Source: an uncultured Clostridia bacterium (GTDB lineage Bacteria; Bacillota; Clostridia; TANB77; CAG-508). From it: a stretch of 38,637 nucleotides of DNA. Location: assembly GCA_948891265.1 (NCBI GenBank), contig CAQUBD010000015.1, forward strand, positions 1 through 38,637. Reading direction: 5' to 3'. Positions 7,092 to 17,026 of this stretch are shown in pieces. How positions within the stretch are numbered: the first letter of the stretch is position 1; each line of letters begins with the position of its first letter. A model generated the notes under the pieces. It was not told where the DNA came from and did no database searches. It was given only the letters and a program-made list of their open reading frames with translations. The position numbers were made by a program, and so were the translations under genes.

Positions 7092-9467
7092 ATGATATGT
7101 TCAGAATGTAAAAAGAATCCAGCAATACTTTTTTATGAAAAAATAGATAATGGTAAACACACTATGGAAGGCCTATGTTATGATTGTGCAAAAAAACAAG
7201 GAATTGATGCAACAGAAGTATTATCAAGGCAACAAGATATTTTATCAAAAGATAAAATAAACTTAGCTGATATGAATAAACAATTAGAATCAATATTTAA
7301 AGACTTTGCTGAAAATTTAGATTTAAATAATATAGAAAATATTGAAGGTGCTATAACCTTTGGAGATATAAATGGTGATGAAGATATAGACGAAAATATT
7401 GATGGAGATAGACCTAAATTTGCAGGTGCAGCAATTCCTTTAGGTTCAATCTTTTCAAATATGTTTTCACAAAGCAAACAAGAAAATAGTAATTCTGAAA
7501 AAAATGTTGAAAAGAAAGTAAATAAAATAGAAAAAAAGAAAGATTCAAAAAATAGTAAAAAGAAAAAATATCTAGATACCTATGGAACTAATTTAACAAA
7601 TAAAGCTAAAAATAATCAGTTAGACTTAGTTATAGGAAGAGATAAAGAAATTCAAAGAATTGTACAAATTCTAAATAGACGTTCAAAAAATAATCCATGT
7701 TTAATTGGTGAACCTGGTGTTGGAAAAACTGCTATTGCCCAAGGACTAGCTATAAAAATTGCTAATCAAAATGTTCCAGCAAAACTTTTAAATAAAGAAG
7801 TTTATCTTTTAGATATGACAGCTGTAATTGCTGGTACTCAATTCAGAGGGCAATTTGAGTCTAGAATGAAGGGTATCATCGATGAATGTAAAGAATATGG
7901 TAATATAATTTTGGTTATTGATGAAATTCATAATATTATTGGTGCAGGTGATGGAGAACATTCTATGAATGCAGCTAACATTTTAAAACCAGCACTATCT
8001 AATGGAGAAATCCAATTAATTGGAACAACTACATTAAAAGAATATAGAAAATATATCGAAAAGGATTCTGCATTAGAAAGAAGATTCCAACAAGTGTTAG
8101 TTGAAGAACCTAATATTGAAGATTCTATTGTAATTTTGGAAGGTATTAAAAAATATTATGAAGAATATCACAAAGTAAAAATATCAACAGATGTTATTAA
8201 GCAAGCTGTTATAATGTCTGAAAAATATATTCATGATAGATTTTTGCCAGATAAAGCAATTGATATTTTAGATGAAGCTTGTTCTAGAATAAACCTAGAA
8301 AATAAAGATTTATTTAAACTTGAAATATTGAGAAGAGAATTATCTCAAGTACAATCTGAAAAAGAACAAGTTACTGAAGCCGATACAACAGAAGCATATC
8401 AAAAAGCTGCAGATTTAAAAACTCGTGAATGTCAAATCATGGAAGATATAGATAAATTAACAAAAAAAATGAAACCTAGAAATTTAACAATTCAAGATAT
8501 TGCAACAGTTATTGAAAGTTGGACTAAAATACCTGTTAAAAAAATTACAGAAGCAGAAACACAAAAACTTCTAAATTTGGAAACAAATCTTCATAAAAGA
8601 GTTATTGGTCAAGAGGAAGCTGTTAGTAGCGTATCTAGAGCTATTAGAAGAAATAGAGCTGGACTACAAAATGAAAAAATGCCACCATCATTTATATTTG
8701 TTGGGCCTACTGGTGTTGGTAAAACAGAACTTGCGAAATCTTTAGCTTATGAAATGTTCGGTTCAGAAGACTCAATAATAAGAGTAGATATGTCAGAATA
8801 TATGGAAAGTCATTCTACATCAAAATTAATAGGTTCACCTCCAGGATATGTGGGTTATGATGATGCAGGTCAATTAACAGATAAAGTTAAAAGAAAACCT
8901 TATTCAATAATTCTTTTAGATGAAATTGAAAAAGCTCACCCAGATGTTTTTAATATTTTATTACAAGTATTAGATGATGGAAAACTTACAGACTCTCAAG
9001 GAAATACTGTTAGTTTTGCAAATACAATTATAATTATGACTTCAAACGCGGGCTCAAACTTAAATAATAATTCAATTGGTTTTGGAAAGCAAACTATTGA
9101 TAAATCTAAAATAGAAGATAATCTAAAAGATGTATTTAGACCTGAATTTTTGAATAGAATCGATGAAATAATTGTATTTAATTCTTTGCAAAAAGATGAA
9201 TTATTAAGAATTGTAGATTTAATGTTAAAAGATACTATAAAAGCACTAAAACAAAAAGATATTACTTTTGAAATATCAGATATTGCTAAACAATTTATTT
9301 TAGAAAAAGGAACTAATATTAAATTTGGAGCTAGACCTTTAAGAAGAGCTATACAGAAGTATCTAGAAGATGAAATTTCTGAAATGATTTTAAAAGGTGA
9401 AATTATTGATGGTCAAACTATTAAAGTTGGTCTAAAGGAAGAGCACCTTGTGTTTGAAGTTAAATAA
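7092..9467 (+). CDS. clpE: ClpE-type AAA+ unfoldase with N-terminal zinc finger
   Basis: An HSP100 ATPase that unfolds substrates for ClpP. The 791 residues begin with a Cys4 zinc finger (Cys3, Cys6, Cys29, Cys32), the hallmark that separates ClpE from ClpC. An acidic, then lysine-rich linker (about 80-160) follows. The first AAA domain has Walker A GEPGVGKT (206-213) and Walker B VIDEIHN. The second has GPTGVGKT (about 538-545) and LLDEIEKAHPD. The tripeptide IGF in SIGFG (about 661) is in the position of the ClpP-docking loop. The start is ATG before ICSECKK with only a weak GAGGA site. Likely stress-induced; no clear CtsR operator. Confidence 0.93.
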   Translation: MICSECKKNPAILFYEKIDNGKHTMEGLCYDCAKKQGIDATEVLSRQQDILSKDKINLADMNKQLESIFKDFAENLDLNNIENIEGAITFGDINGDEDIDENIDGDRPKFAGAAIPLGSIFSNMFSQSKQENSNSEKNVEKKVNKIEKKKDSKNSKKKKYLDTYGTNLTNKAKNNQLDLVIGRDKEIQRIVQILNRRSKNNPCLIGEPGVGKTAIAQGLAIKIANQNVPAKLLNKEVYLLDMTAVIAGTQFRGQFESRMKGIIDECKEYGNIILVIDEIHNIIGAGDGEHSMNAANILKPALSNGEIQLIGTTTLKEYRKYIEKDSALERRFQQVLVEEPNIEDSIVILEGIKKYYEEYHKVKISTDVIKQAVIMSEKYIHDRFLPDKAIDILDEACSRINLENKDLFKLEILRRELSQVQSEKEQVTEADTTEAYQKAADLKTRECQIMEDIDKLTKKMKPRNLTIQDIATVIESWTKIPVKKITEAETQKLLNLETNLHKRVIGQEEAVSSVSRAIRRNRAGLQNEKMPPSFIFVGPTGVGKTELAKSLAYEMFGSEDSIIRVDMSEYMESHSTSKLIGSPPGYVGYDDAGQLTDKVKRKPYSIILLDEIEKAHPDVFNILLQVLDDGKLTDSQGNTVSFANTIIIMTSNAGSNLNNNSIGFGKQTIDKSKIEDNLKDVFRPEFLNRIDEIIVFNSLQKDELLRIVDLMLKDTIKALKQKDITFEISDIAKQFILEKGTNIKFGARPLRRAIQKYLEDEISEMILKGEIIDGQTIKVGLKEEHLVFEVK

Positions 9468-9509
9468 TAAATTTAGATGTCTGATGTTAGATGTCCGAAG
9501 GAGTAAAAA

Positions 9510-10112
9510 ATGTTTAAATATGTACCAAATATATTAACTATATTACGATTTTTATTTATACCTGTAATATTATATTTTATTTTTATAGGAAATTATATCC
9601 TTGGATTTGTATTTTTTACAATTTCAGGAATTACAGATATCTTAGATGGATTTATCGCAAGGAAATTTAATTTAATTTCTAATTTTGGCAAATTAATGGA
9701 CCCTTTAGCAGATAAATTAACGCAAATTTCTATACTTGCAACATTAGTAACTGTAAAAATTATCCCTGATTGGATTTTAGCTATTGTTATTTTGAAAGAA
9801 TTAATAATGGTTATTGGTGCATCTTTCCTTTATGGAAAAGATGTTGTTGTGTATAGTAAATGGTATGGAAAACTTGCAACTGTATTATTTTATTTAGCTA
9901 TAGTTATTACATTAATTACTAGGCAATTTAATATTACTGGTTTTTGGGTTGATTTTAGCTTTGTAATTTATTGTATTGCTATAACTTCTACGATTTTTTC
10001 TCTTGTTATGTACATTAAGTGTTTATATCAAGATGGATTTATTGATAAAAGTGATTTAAATAAAGAAACTCAAAAAGTCGTTGTTAAAAATAAGTGGAGA
10101 AAATCTAAATAG
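9510..10112 (+). CDS. pgsA: CDP-diacylglycerol-glycerol-3-phosphate 3-phosphatidyltransferase
   Basis: Makes phosphatidylglycerophosphate, the committed step to phosphatidylglycerol and cardiolipin. The 200-residue membrane protein carries the CDP-alcohol phosphotransferase motif DG-X2-AR-X8-G-X3-D-X3-D in full (Asp46-Gly47, Ala50-Arg51, Gly60, Asp64, Asp68, with Asp43 before it). Several hydrophobic helices fill the rest, and the C-terminus is basic. AGGAG precedes ATG. It follows clpE by 42 bases, so read-through from clpE is possible. The short gap contains a near-repeat of GATGTC. Confidence 0.93.
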   Translation: MFKYVPNILTILRFLFIPVILYFIFIGNYILGFVFFTISGITDILDGFIARKFNLISNFGKLMDPLADKLTQISILATLVTVKIIPDWILAIVILKELIMVIGASFLYGKDVVVYSKWYGKLATVLFYLAIVITLITRQFNITGFWVDFSFVIYCIAITSTIFSLVMYIKCLYQDGFIDKSDLNKETQKVVVKNKWRKSK

Positions 10113-10161
10113 CAGTAATAATATATATCAGTAAATTGAGAATTCTCTCATATTATATAAT

Positions 10162-10336
10162 AAGAAGGGGCTGTAAAAAAGCATTTATTTTTATTAATAG
10201 CCTGAACGTTCCCGAAGACCTGCGTTAGGCTTCAAACCCGATAACAAGCTTCTATGTGAGGGACTGAAGGGTTTGAAATTGACCCTGCTATTGAAGGTAT
10301 TAATAAAAATAAATGCTTTTTTTACAGCCCCTTCTT
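10162..10336 (+). ncRNA. ssrS: Structured RNA, probably 6S RNA (SsrS)
   Basis: A closing stem of about 37 bp pairs 10162-10198 with 10299-10336 (one extra A). It is followed by AATAGC/GCTATT, a large asymmetric bubble, and an inner stem TTCAAACCC/GGGTTTGAA. The 175-nt length and the order stem, central bubble, terminal stem-loop fit 6S RNA, which mimics an open promoter and sequesters housekeeping RNA polymerase. Pieces such as CGTTCCCGAAG on the 5' side and GACCCTGC on the 3' side resemble 6S bubble sequence. The interior is much richer in GC than its surroundings. Strand is inferred from those matches. The alternative is a MITE, because GGGGCTGT-type ends also occur on insertion elements. 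Confidence 0.55.
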
Positions 10337-10373
10337 TATTTAATTCAGTTTGTTCTTTAAATCAAAAACTATA

Positions 10374-10991
10374 TTACTCAAAATCTTCTATCAACTGATT
10401 TAACTCTTCTATTCCATTAACTCTAATACCATTTTGAATTTGAACTTTATCGGTTTCTGTTAAATAATCAATTGAAATCTCTGTTTTCTGATATTCTATT
10501 TCTTCATTATTTTCATTAATTCTATAAACTGTTATTTTACCATTATCATTTTTTAATATGAAATGTTGACCACAGTCGCTATCAAACTCCCTATACAAGA
10601 CAATCTCTGTAGAAGAGTATTCTTTTACTTCCCAATTTGAATATTCTTTTTCTAAATCTTTTTTTGTCGCATTTACTAAACTTTGTGATATGTCTATATA
10701 TTCATTTATTGTATGTTGACATTCAGTATAATATCTTTTTAATGTTAGTCTACAATTTGGTGATATTTTTTCTTCTTTGGCATTTACTTCTATTTCTAAC
10801 CTTGCTTCTTGTAATCTATTCCATTCATCTGTACACTCATCTACAATTTTTTCTGATACCTCGTTTATTTCATTTTCTATAATATTATTTTTAGCAATTT
10901 TTTTATTATTCTTCTCATGTATTGATATTCCTGCTATTATACCTATTATTATGATTGCTATTGCTAACATTATTATCCAAGTTTTTTTCAT
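10374..10991 (-). CDS. BofC C-terminal-domain protein
   Basis: 205 residues: an N-terminal membrane helix or uncleaved signal (about 5-25), a helical middle, then a C-terminal domain of about 85 residues. The pattern NWEVKEYSSTEIVLYRE, then CGQHFILK and GKITVYR, ending in GIEELNQLIEDFE, is the BofC C-terminal domain as I know it from Clostridia proteins. In B. subtilis BofC is a forespore-exported inhibitor of SpoIVB in sigma-K checkpoint control; whether this protein has that role is inference. ACGGAGG precedes ATG. It follows comEC on the same strand after about 90 bases. Confidence 0.65.
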   Translation of the reverse strand: MKKTWIIMLAIAIIIIGIIAGISIHEKNNKKIAKNNIIENEINEVSEKIVDECTDEWNRLQEARLEIEVNAKEEKISPNCRLTLKRYYTECQHTINEYIDISQSLVNATKKDLEKEYSNWEVKEYSSTEIVLYREFDSDCGQHFILKNDNGKITVYRINENNEEIEYQKTEISIDYLTETDKVQIQNGIRVNGIEELNQLIEDFE

Positions 10992-11082
10992 AAAATTTCC
11001 TCCGTAATTTTTTATTATTATTTACGGATTACAATTTATTTATACCTCATTTAATTAGTTTTTAAATACATTGCTACTATCT

Positions 11083-13579
11083 TTAATTATATCTAATTTT
11101 TGTTTTAATTTTATATTTACCACTATGATTAACAATCACTTCAATCTCTCCATTTAAATCGGTTCTATAGATATAACAATTTAACTTTTTAAATCTATTT
11201 AAAACCTCTTCATTGGGATGTCCAAAATTATTGTTTTTTCCTACTCCAATAACAGCACATTTAGGATTAACTACATTTATAAAATTTTCACAGCTTGAAC
11301 TTTTAGAACCATGATGTCCTACTTTTAAGATATCAGACTTTAGCAGATGCATTCTTTTTGAATATACATTTAAAATCTCTTTTTCTGCAATTTCTTCTAT
11401 ATCTCCCGTAAACAACATAGAAAAATTTTTATAATGCAAATTACATACAATTGAATTATTATTTAGAACATTTATTTTAAGTTGCTTATTAGTAGGCCAT
11501 ATAACATCAAAATACAAATTTTTTTCAATATATAATCTATCTCCTTCTATTACTTCATTTACTTTAATCTTCTTATTTTTTGTTATCTCTGAAAATTTTT
11601 CATAATTTTTAGAACTTTGTACCTGTTTTGATATATAAACTTTTTTTACTTTCAATTCTTCTAATAAAGTCAATATCCCTCCGAATATGATCATTATCAA
11701 AATGACTTATTATTACAATATCAATCTTAGTAAATCCTCTATCTAGAATGTATGGAATTAATGTATTTTTTCCAACATTAAAATCCGAATTCATACTTCC
11801 GCCACCATCTATTAAAATTGTTTTATTTTGCGGTGTTATTATTAAACAGGAATCTCCTTGTCCTACGTCAATAAAATTAATTTTCAAATCTTTTGGATAT
11901 AATTTTATAACTACTAAAATCAATATAATAGATATTATAATTTTTTTCACTATATCTTTATTTATTCGTAATTTGATTTTTAGTAATGCTATTAAATTCC
12001 TTATTCTTACTTGAGTTATATTAGGTTTTTTTGAAGAATAAATATTATATATAAAAAATAGTATTAAAATTAGTAAATAATATATTATTATTGAATATAT
12101 TTTGGGTGTTGATATATAAATTTTAGAAAATGGAGCTTTTCCTATTTTAGATATTGATATTAATATTTTAATTCCTATTTCTATTGTTAATGAAAACATC
12201 TTAGCTATTTTCATATTTATTAAAATTATTACTATGAATAAAAATCCTAAAATTACTATTGGTCCAATAGTAATACTTAAAATTAGATTTGATATCAAAA
12301 GATATGGATTCAAATTATTTAAATTGTACAAAATTATTGGCAATATAGCTAACTGAACAGAAGTTGAAACAGATATAATTTCTTTTATTTTATCTAAACT
12401 TTTATTAATTTTAGGTCTAATTTTATATTTATATAACTTACTTTTTATTTTAATATTATTTAAAAATTTTAGAATACTTTTATTAAAAGCAACTATTCCT
12501 AATACTCCAAAATATGAAAGCTTAAGTCCTAAATTCTGTATTAAATATGGGTTATAAATTAAAATTATAAATAATGATATAGACATAGATGTATATATGT
12601 CATTCTTTCTATAAACTATTTTTGAAAATATCACCATAATACCCATTATCCCTGCTCTTGTAATTGATGGTGAAAAATTTGTTATGAACATATAAAATAT
12701 TAATACAACTATACTTAAAATGTTAGAATTTCTTTTTCCTATAATATTTTTTAATATAATATTTATCCCTAAAATCACATATGTTATATGCATTCCTGAT
12801 ACTGCTAATATGTGGGACATACTCGCATTTCTAAAATTCTGTTGCATTTCTTCATCTATATCTATTTTATATCCTAATATTAGTCCTAATAAAACTGAGG
12901 ACGTTTCCTCATTTAATATTTGTTTGGTACTTATTATTATTCTATTCAAAACTGTATTTGATATCTGAAATATCTTATTTGCTTGCTTCCTCTCTATTAG
13001 TTGCAATTTATCACATTCTATTGTACCATATATATTTAATTGTTTTAAATAGCTTGAATAATCAAATCCTTTATAATTTCTTTGTATTTCTGGTTTTTTA
13101 TATGTTCCTGAAAAAGTAATTTTATCTCCATATTTTAAATCTTGACTTTTATTTGTAGTTATATAAAATTTAACTTTTTTCTTATGATATTCTACTTGTA
13201 TTTTATATTTATTATAAAACTCTTTTTCCTCTTTATCACTAACTATTACTCCTGTAAAATATACTTTCTCAATTTTTGATAAATCTATATATATCCTTTC
13301 ATATCTTATATCTTTTTTGATTACTATTATATTTGAAATAATAGAACTTATTATTACTAAAATTATTACTTGAAAATTTAAATATATTTTTAAATATCTT
13401 ATGTATCTTCTTATTGATAATATCTTACATTTTCTTGGTTTTTGTTTTATCATTTTTATATATACTAAATATATTGCAATTAAAGGAATATAAAAAAAGA
13501 CTATACTTGTTTTAAAGTATAGTCCCACTATTATACCTATTATATATCCTATAACTGCAATTAGAATTGGTCTCTTCAA
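11083..13579 (-). CDS. comEC: ComEC/Rec2 DNA-uptake channel, interrupted by a +1 frame change at NTT-CGG
   Basis: ComEC carries one DNA strand across the membrane during transformation. Frame 1 (13579 down to about 11683) gives an N-terminal DUF4131-like region, the multi-helix Competence domain and the start of the metallo-beta-lactamase domain (IDVGQGDS, SHFDNDHI). Frame 2 continues with GGILTLLEELKV, FTGDIEE and VGHHGSKSS to the stop at 11083. The frames join exactly if one base, the G at 11683 (C on the coding strand), is skipped: ATT-CGG-AGG becomes ATT-GGA-GGG, restoring the family motif SHxDxDHIGG. The restored protein is 831 residues, normal for the family. Without the shift it ends 25 codons later. 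The gene starts 10 bases after the NlpC/P60 gene. Confidence 0.85.
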
Positions 13580-13589
13580 ATTTGCCTCC

Positions 13590-14789
13590 TTAAATAATTC
13601 TTCTTGCTCCTACATAATTTGTTTTATAATATCCACTAGATAATGTATCTGTTGTTACACCTCTACTTGGATTTGCAGCATGTATAAATGTATTTCCCCC
13701 AATATATATTCCAACATGATTTATTCCTGATTTTCCAAACATTACTAAATCTCCAGATTGTAAGCTTGTTACTGATTTACCATTACTATATTGCGCTGCT
13801 GCTGTTCTATTTAAGTTTACTCCAAAATGTTTATACACGAATTGTGTAAATCCTGAACAATCAAATCCCTTTGTTGTTGTTCCACCATATACATATTTGC
13901 ATCCCAAAAATTGCTTTGCATATGATACTATAGATGTTCCTGTAGCTGATGTTTTTCCTGAAGATTGTACATTTGCTGTTGCTACATTTGTACTTTTGCT
14001 ATTTGAATTAGTAGCTTCTGTATTTCTTGTTGTTGCACTTCTTGATGTTGTTTCTGATGCTTTCTTTGTATTTGTAGATTTTTGTTCTGTTACTTTATTT
14101 TGTTGTTCTACTGACTTCGTACTTGCTTGTTGGTTATTACTATTCTCCTTCTTTTCTTCTATTGGTGATAATTTTTCTATCCTTATCCAGCCTTCTTTTC
14201 CTTCTTGAGTTCTTACTTTTGCCCAATTATTCAAAATTTCTATAACTTCTACTTCAACATCCTTACTTATTTCATCTAATTCTATTGCACTGATTAATGG
14301 TATTATTTTTAATTTTACATTTTCTGCTATTTTATATTTGCCCTTTTCTATTTTCTTTTCTTCAACTACACTTGTATTTGTTTCTACTACAGTATTAGTT
14401 TTCTCTGAATTCTCATTTTTCTCTGCATTATTTGTAGTATTCATTTCTGAACCATTTGGTGTTTCTGTAGTTATTGGCGTTTCTATTTCTGTTTTATTAT
14501 TATGTTCTTTTTTATTTATTTGTATTAAATCATTTCTTATATATCCTGTTATTTTCTTATATTTAACTTTATACCAATTATCTACTTCTTCTAAAATTTC
14601 AACTTCTTCTCCTTCTGATGCTAGTTCTAAAATCTTAGATTCTGTATTTGGTTTTTCCCTAAGCCTTGCTGTTTCTGTTGTTATTTTTCCAGTATTTGCA
14701 GCAAAACATATATTTATAAAAAACATACTTGCTAAGCCTATTATTGCCATTACCATTATTATGCTTCTTATATTCATACTTGCTTTCAT
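13590..14789 (-). CDS. Secreted SH3-SH3-NlpC/P60 peptidoglycan hydrolase
   Basis: A 399-residue cell-wall endopeptidase, expected to cut D-Glu-diamino acid bonds in stem peptides. It has an N-terminal signal helix (about 10-30), a bacterial SH3 domain (33-92), a Thr/Glu/Asn-rich linker, a second SH3-like domain (152-209), a Ser/Thr/Asn linker, and a C-terminal NlpC/P60 domain from about 286. Catalytic residues are Cys311 (FDCSGF), His358 (NHVGIYIG) and His370 (FIHAAN). The second SH3 domain is less typical. Start ATG at 14787-14789 has a GAGG site. comEC follows directly. Confidence 0.9.
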   Translation of the reverse strand: MKASMNIRSIIMVMAIIGLASMFFINICFAANTGKITTETARLREKPNTESKILELASEGEEVEILEEVDNWYKVKYKKITGYIRNDLIQINKKEHNNKTEIETPITTETPNGSEMNTTNNAEKNENSEKTNTVVETNTSVVEEKKIEKGKYKIAENVKLKIIPLISAIELDEISKDVEVEVIEILNNWAKVRTQEGKEGWIRIEKLSPIEEKKENSNNQQASTKSVEQQNKVTEQKSTNTKKASETTSRSATTRNTEATNSNSKSTNVATANVQSSGKTSATGTSIVSYAKQFLGCKYVYGGTTTKGFDCSGFTQFVYKHFGVNLNRTAAAQYSNGKSVTSLQSGDLVMFGKSGINHVGIYIGGNTFIHAANPSRGVTTDTLSSGYYKTNYVGARRII

Positions 14790-14965
14790 TTTTTACTCCT
14801 CTTATTATTATATTCATTTAAGTCTAACGACGTTTCAAAATTATATAACATTTTTTTATATTTGTCAAATTTTCTAAGCAATTTCAATAAAATATGCCTA
14901 CTATTGTCCAAAATGTGGTCATGTTGAACTTTTTGTTGGTAACCACATAAATGATTGGTAACATA

Positions 14966-14993
14966 AAAATAGATGGATAAATCCATCTATTTT
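14966..14993. terminator. Terminator hairpin downstream of ppaC
   Basis: AAAATAGATGGA and TCCATCTATTTT pair around a 4-base loop and are flanked by T runs on both strands. It lies 25 bases after the ppaC stop on the minus strand. Confidence 0.7.
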
Positions 14994-15017
14994 TCTTAGT
15001 ATATGTATAAAATTTAT

Positions 15018-15944
15018 TTATATATTTTTATCAATTACAGGTAATAATTGTTTTTTCCTAGAGACAACTCCTGATAAAAATGCTCTGTTATTTTCTAATG
15101 TTTTTTCAAATGCCTTTTCTACAGCATCTGTTCTTGAACCTAAAGCAATTATTTCTGAATTACTATTTAATATATCCGTTATTGCAAAAACAAACAAACT
15201 TAATTCCTTTTCTTCTATTGTTTTTGTAATTACTTCTTCTAATTTTTCTTGCCTTTTTAATACATCTTCAATACTTACTGTATTTACTTGTGCTATTACA
15301 AATTTTGTTCCATCTTTTTCTAATGATTTTGCATCTAAATTAATTAATTGTTCTTCTGAAAAATCATCCAAATCTGTTCCTGCTTTTAACATTTGTAGTC
15401 CATATTCTTCTATATTAATGTTAGCTATTTTTCCTAGTTCTTCTAATGCTTTTTTGTCATGTTCAGTTGTTGTTGGTGATTTTAATAATAATGTGTCTGA
15501 TATTATTGCGCTTGCCATTAATATTGCTTCTGTTTTTTCTATTTCAATTCCTTTTTGTACAAAATCTTTATATAAAATTGTTGATGTACATCCATATGGT
15601 CTTGCTGTATAGTATAATGGCTCTGCTGTTTCAATATTAGCAATTCTATGATGGTCTATTACTCCTAATATTTTAGCTTTTTCTATTCCTTCTACACTTT
15701 GATTGAATTCATTGTGATCTACTAATATTACTTTTTGTCCTTCTTCTACTTTTTCTATCAATTCAGGTGCTTCTATTCCTAAATAATTTAATACAAATTG
15801 TGTTTCTTTATTTACTGCTCCTAATCTTACTGCTTTTGATTCTTTACATCCATTTTTTTTGTTTAATATCTCTTTTACTATACTTGAGCATATTGAGTCT
15901 GTATCTGGATTTCTGTGTCCAAATATTAAAATTTTTTCTTCCAT
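15018..15944 (-). CDS. ppaC: Manganese-dependent inorganic pyrophosphatase (family II)
   Basis: Hydrolyses pyrophosphate to phosphate in the cytoplasm. The 308 residues match family II length. The metal site is visible: His10, Asp14 and Asp16 in GHRNPDTDS, Asp in VDHNE, and the DHH motif in GVIDHHRI. The C-terminal DHHA2 domain ends with SRKKQLLP, the substrate-binding RKK. No CBS/DRTGG regulatory insert. It is separated from hslO upstream by 140 bases holding an inverted repeat and a short palindrome. Confidence 0.95.
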   Translation of the reverse strand: MEEKILIFGHRNPDTDSICSSIVKEILNKKNGCKESKAVRLGAVNKETQFVLNYLGIEAPELIEKVEEGQKVILVDHNEFNQSVEGIEKAKILGVIDHHRIANIETAEPLYYTARPYGCTSTILYKDFVQKGIEIEKTEAILMASAIISDTLLLKSPTTTEHDKKALEELGKIANINIEEYGLQMLKAGTDLDDFSEEQLINLDAKSLEKDGTKFVIAQVNTVSIEDVLKRQEKLEEVITKTIEEKELSLFVFAITDILNSNSEIIALGSRTDAVEKAFEKTLENNRAFLSGVVSRKKQLLPVIDKNI

Positions 15945-15998
15945 TTTTTATTTCTCCCATCTATTATAATTTTTTCATAATATGATATAATAATTATA

Positions 15999-16040
15999 GG
16001 AAATAGAGAAACCACATCTGTTTATTCTCATTTTCCTATA
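15999..16040. repeat. Imperfect inverted repeat upstream of ppaC
   Basis: TAGGAAAT and AGAGAA pair with TTCTC and ATTTTCCTA across about 14 bases. The hairpin lies between the hslO stop and the ppaC start. It could end hslO transcription or act as a ppaC leader, but there is no clear T run, so its role is open. Confidence 0.35.
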
Positions 16041-16055
16041 TTGTACACTGTACAA
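16041..16055. promoter_or_regulatory. Operator-like palindrome
   Basis: TTGTACACTGTACAA is a perfect 7-bp dyad around one central base, directly beside the inverted repeat in the hslO-ppaC gap. The form suggests a repressor site. It is close to, but not the same as, the BlaI/CopY consensus TACANNTGTA (spacer 1 here). No cognate regulator is in the window. Confidence 0.35.
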
Positions 16056-16084
16056 CATCTCATATTAAAAAACAAGTAAACATT

Positions 16085-16972
16085 TTAATTTTTATCTTTT
16101 TCTTTTATAATATTTTCTAATTCTTCTTTAGCAAATTCATATTTTTTATTGCAAAAATGACATGTAAGCTCTGCTTTTTCATCTTCTTCTATTATTTCTT
16201 TTAAAACTGTTTTATCTAATGTTGCCAAACCATCTGCCATATGCTCTTTTGAACAATCACATTCATATACAGGTGTAATGTTTTCTTCAATAACTTTAAC
16301 ATTTTCATCTCCAGTTACTTTTTTTGCTATGTCTACTAAACTTAGATTTTCATCTAACATTTTTGAAATTGCACCTGCTTTAAAAATAGATTGTTCTATT
16401 TTTGATATCTCATCATCTGTCGCATCTGGCATTGGTGTAATAATGTATCCTCCGGCAGATTTAACTCCATTTTTATCAACTAAAACTCCTAAGCTAACTG
16501 CTGTATTCTTTTGCTCTGATTTTGCAAAATACTCTGCAAAGTCTTCTGCTATTTCTCCAGATACTAATGGGCAAATTCCTACATAAGGCTCTTTTAATCC
16601 AATATCTTTTATAACATTTATAAAACCTGTATTTCCTACTGCTCCGCCTACATCTAATTTTCCAATATCATTTAAAGGTAAATCAACTATTGGATTTGAT
16701 ACATATCCTTTGACTCTTGGGAAATTGTCTGATGTTGTAAGCATCGTCCCTAATGGTCCGTTTCCCTTCATTTGGATTGTTAGCTTATTTTTTTCACTTT
16801 TCATTTCATTTCCCATTATTGCAGTTATTGTTAGTAATCTTCCAAATGCAGCTGTTGCTACTGGGCTTAAATCATGTGTTTGCCTTGCTTTTTCTGCAAG
16901 CTCTGTTGTGTCTGCACATATTACTGATATTTTTCCTTCGTATGCTAAAAATTTCATTATTTTGTCTGGCAT
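16085..16972 (-). CDS. hslO: Redox-regulated chaperonin Hsp33
   Basis: A holdase chaperone that is switched on by oxidation. The 295-residue protein has the N-terminal substrate-binding domain with GNGPLGTML and SGEIAEDFAEYFAKSEQ. The C-terminal zinc redox switch has Cys238, Cys240, Cys271 and Cys274 (CDC and CHFC). AAAGGAGG lies before the ATG. It follows desulfoferrodoxin on the same strand after 54 bases, so the two may be cotranscribed as an oxidative-stress pair. Confidence 0.95.
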   Translation of the reverse strand: MPDKIMKFLAYEGKISVICADTTELAEKARQTHDLSPVATAAFGRLLTITAIMGNEMKSEKNKLTIQMKGNGPLGTMLTTSDNFPRVKGYVSNPIVDLPLNDIGKLDVGGAVGNTGFINVIKDIGLKEPYVGICPLVSGEIAEDFAEYFAKSEQKNTAVSLGVLVDKNGVKSAGGYIITPMPDATDDEISKIEQSIFKAGAISKMLDENLSLVDIAKKVTGDENVKVIEENITPVYECDCSKEHMADGLATLDKTVLKEIIEEDEKAELTCHFCNKKYEFAKEELENIIKEKDKN

Positions 16973-17026
16973 TATTTACTTCATTCCTCCTTTTAACACA
17001 AATCATAATAACATAGAAACTGTCAA

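Noticed and set aside
11083..11700. Separate MBL-fold gene
   Set aside because: It is the second half of comEC in the shifted frame; no ribosome-binding site, and the junction falls inside the DHIGG motif.
14786..14986. 66-codon minus-strand frame upstream of the NlpC/P60 gene
   Set aside because: Overlaps the promoter region and the zinc-ribbon remnant; composition is not protein-like.
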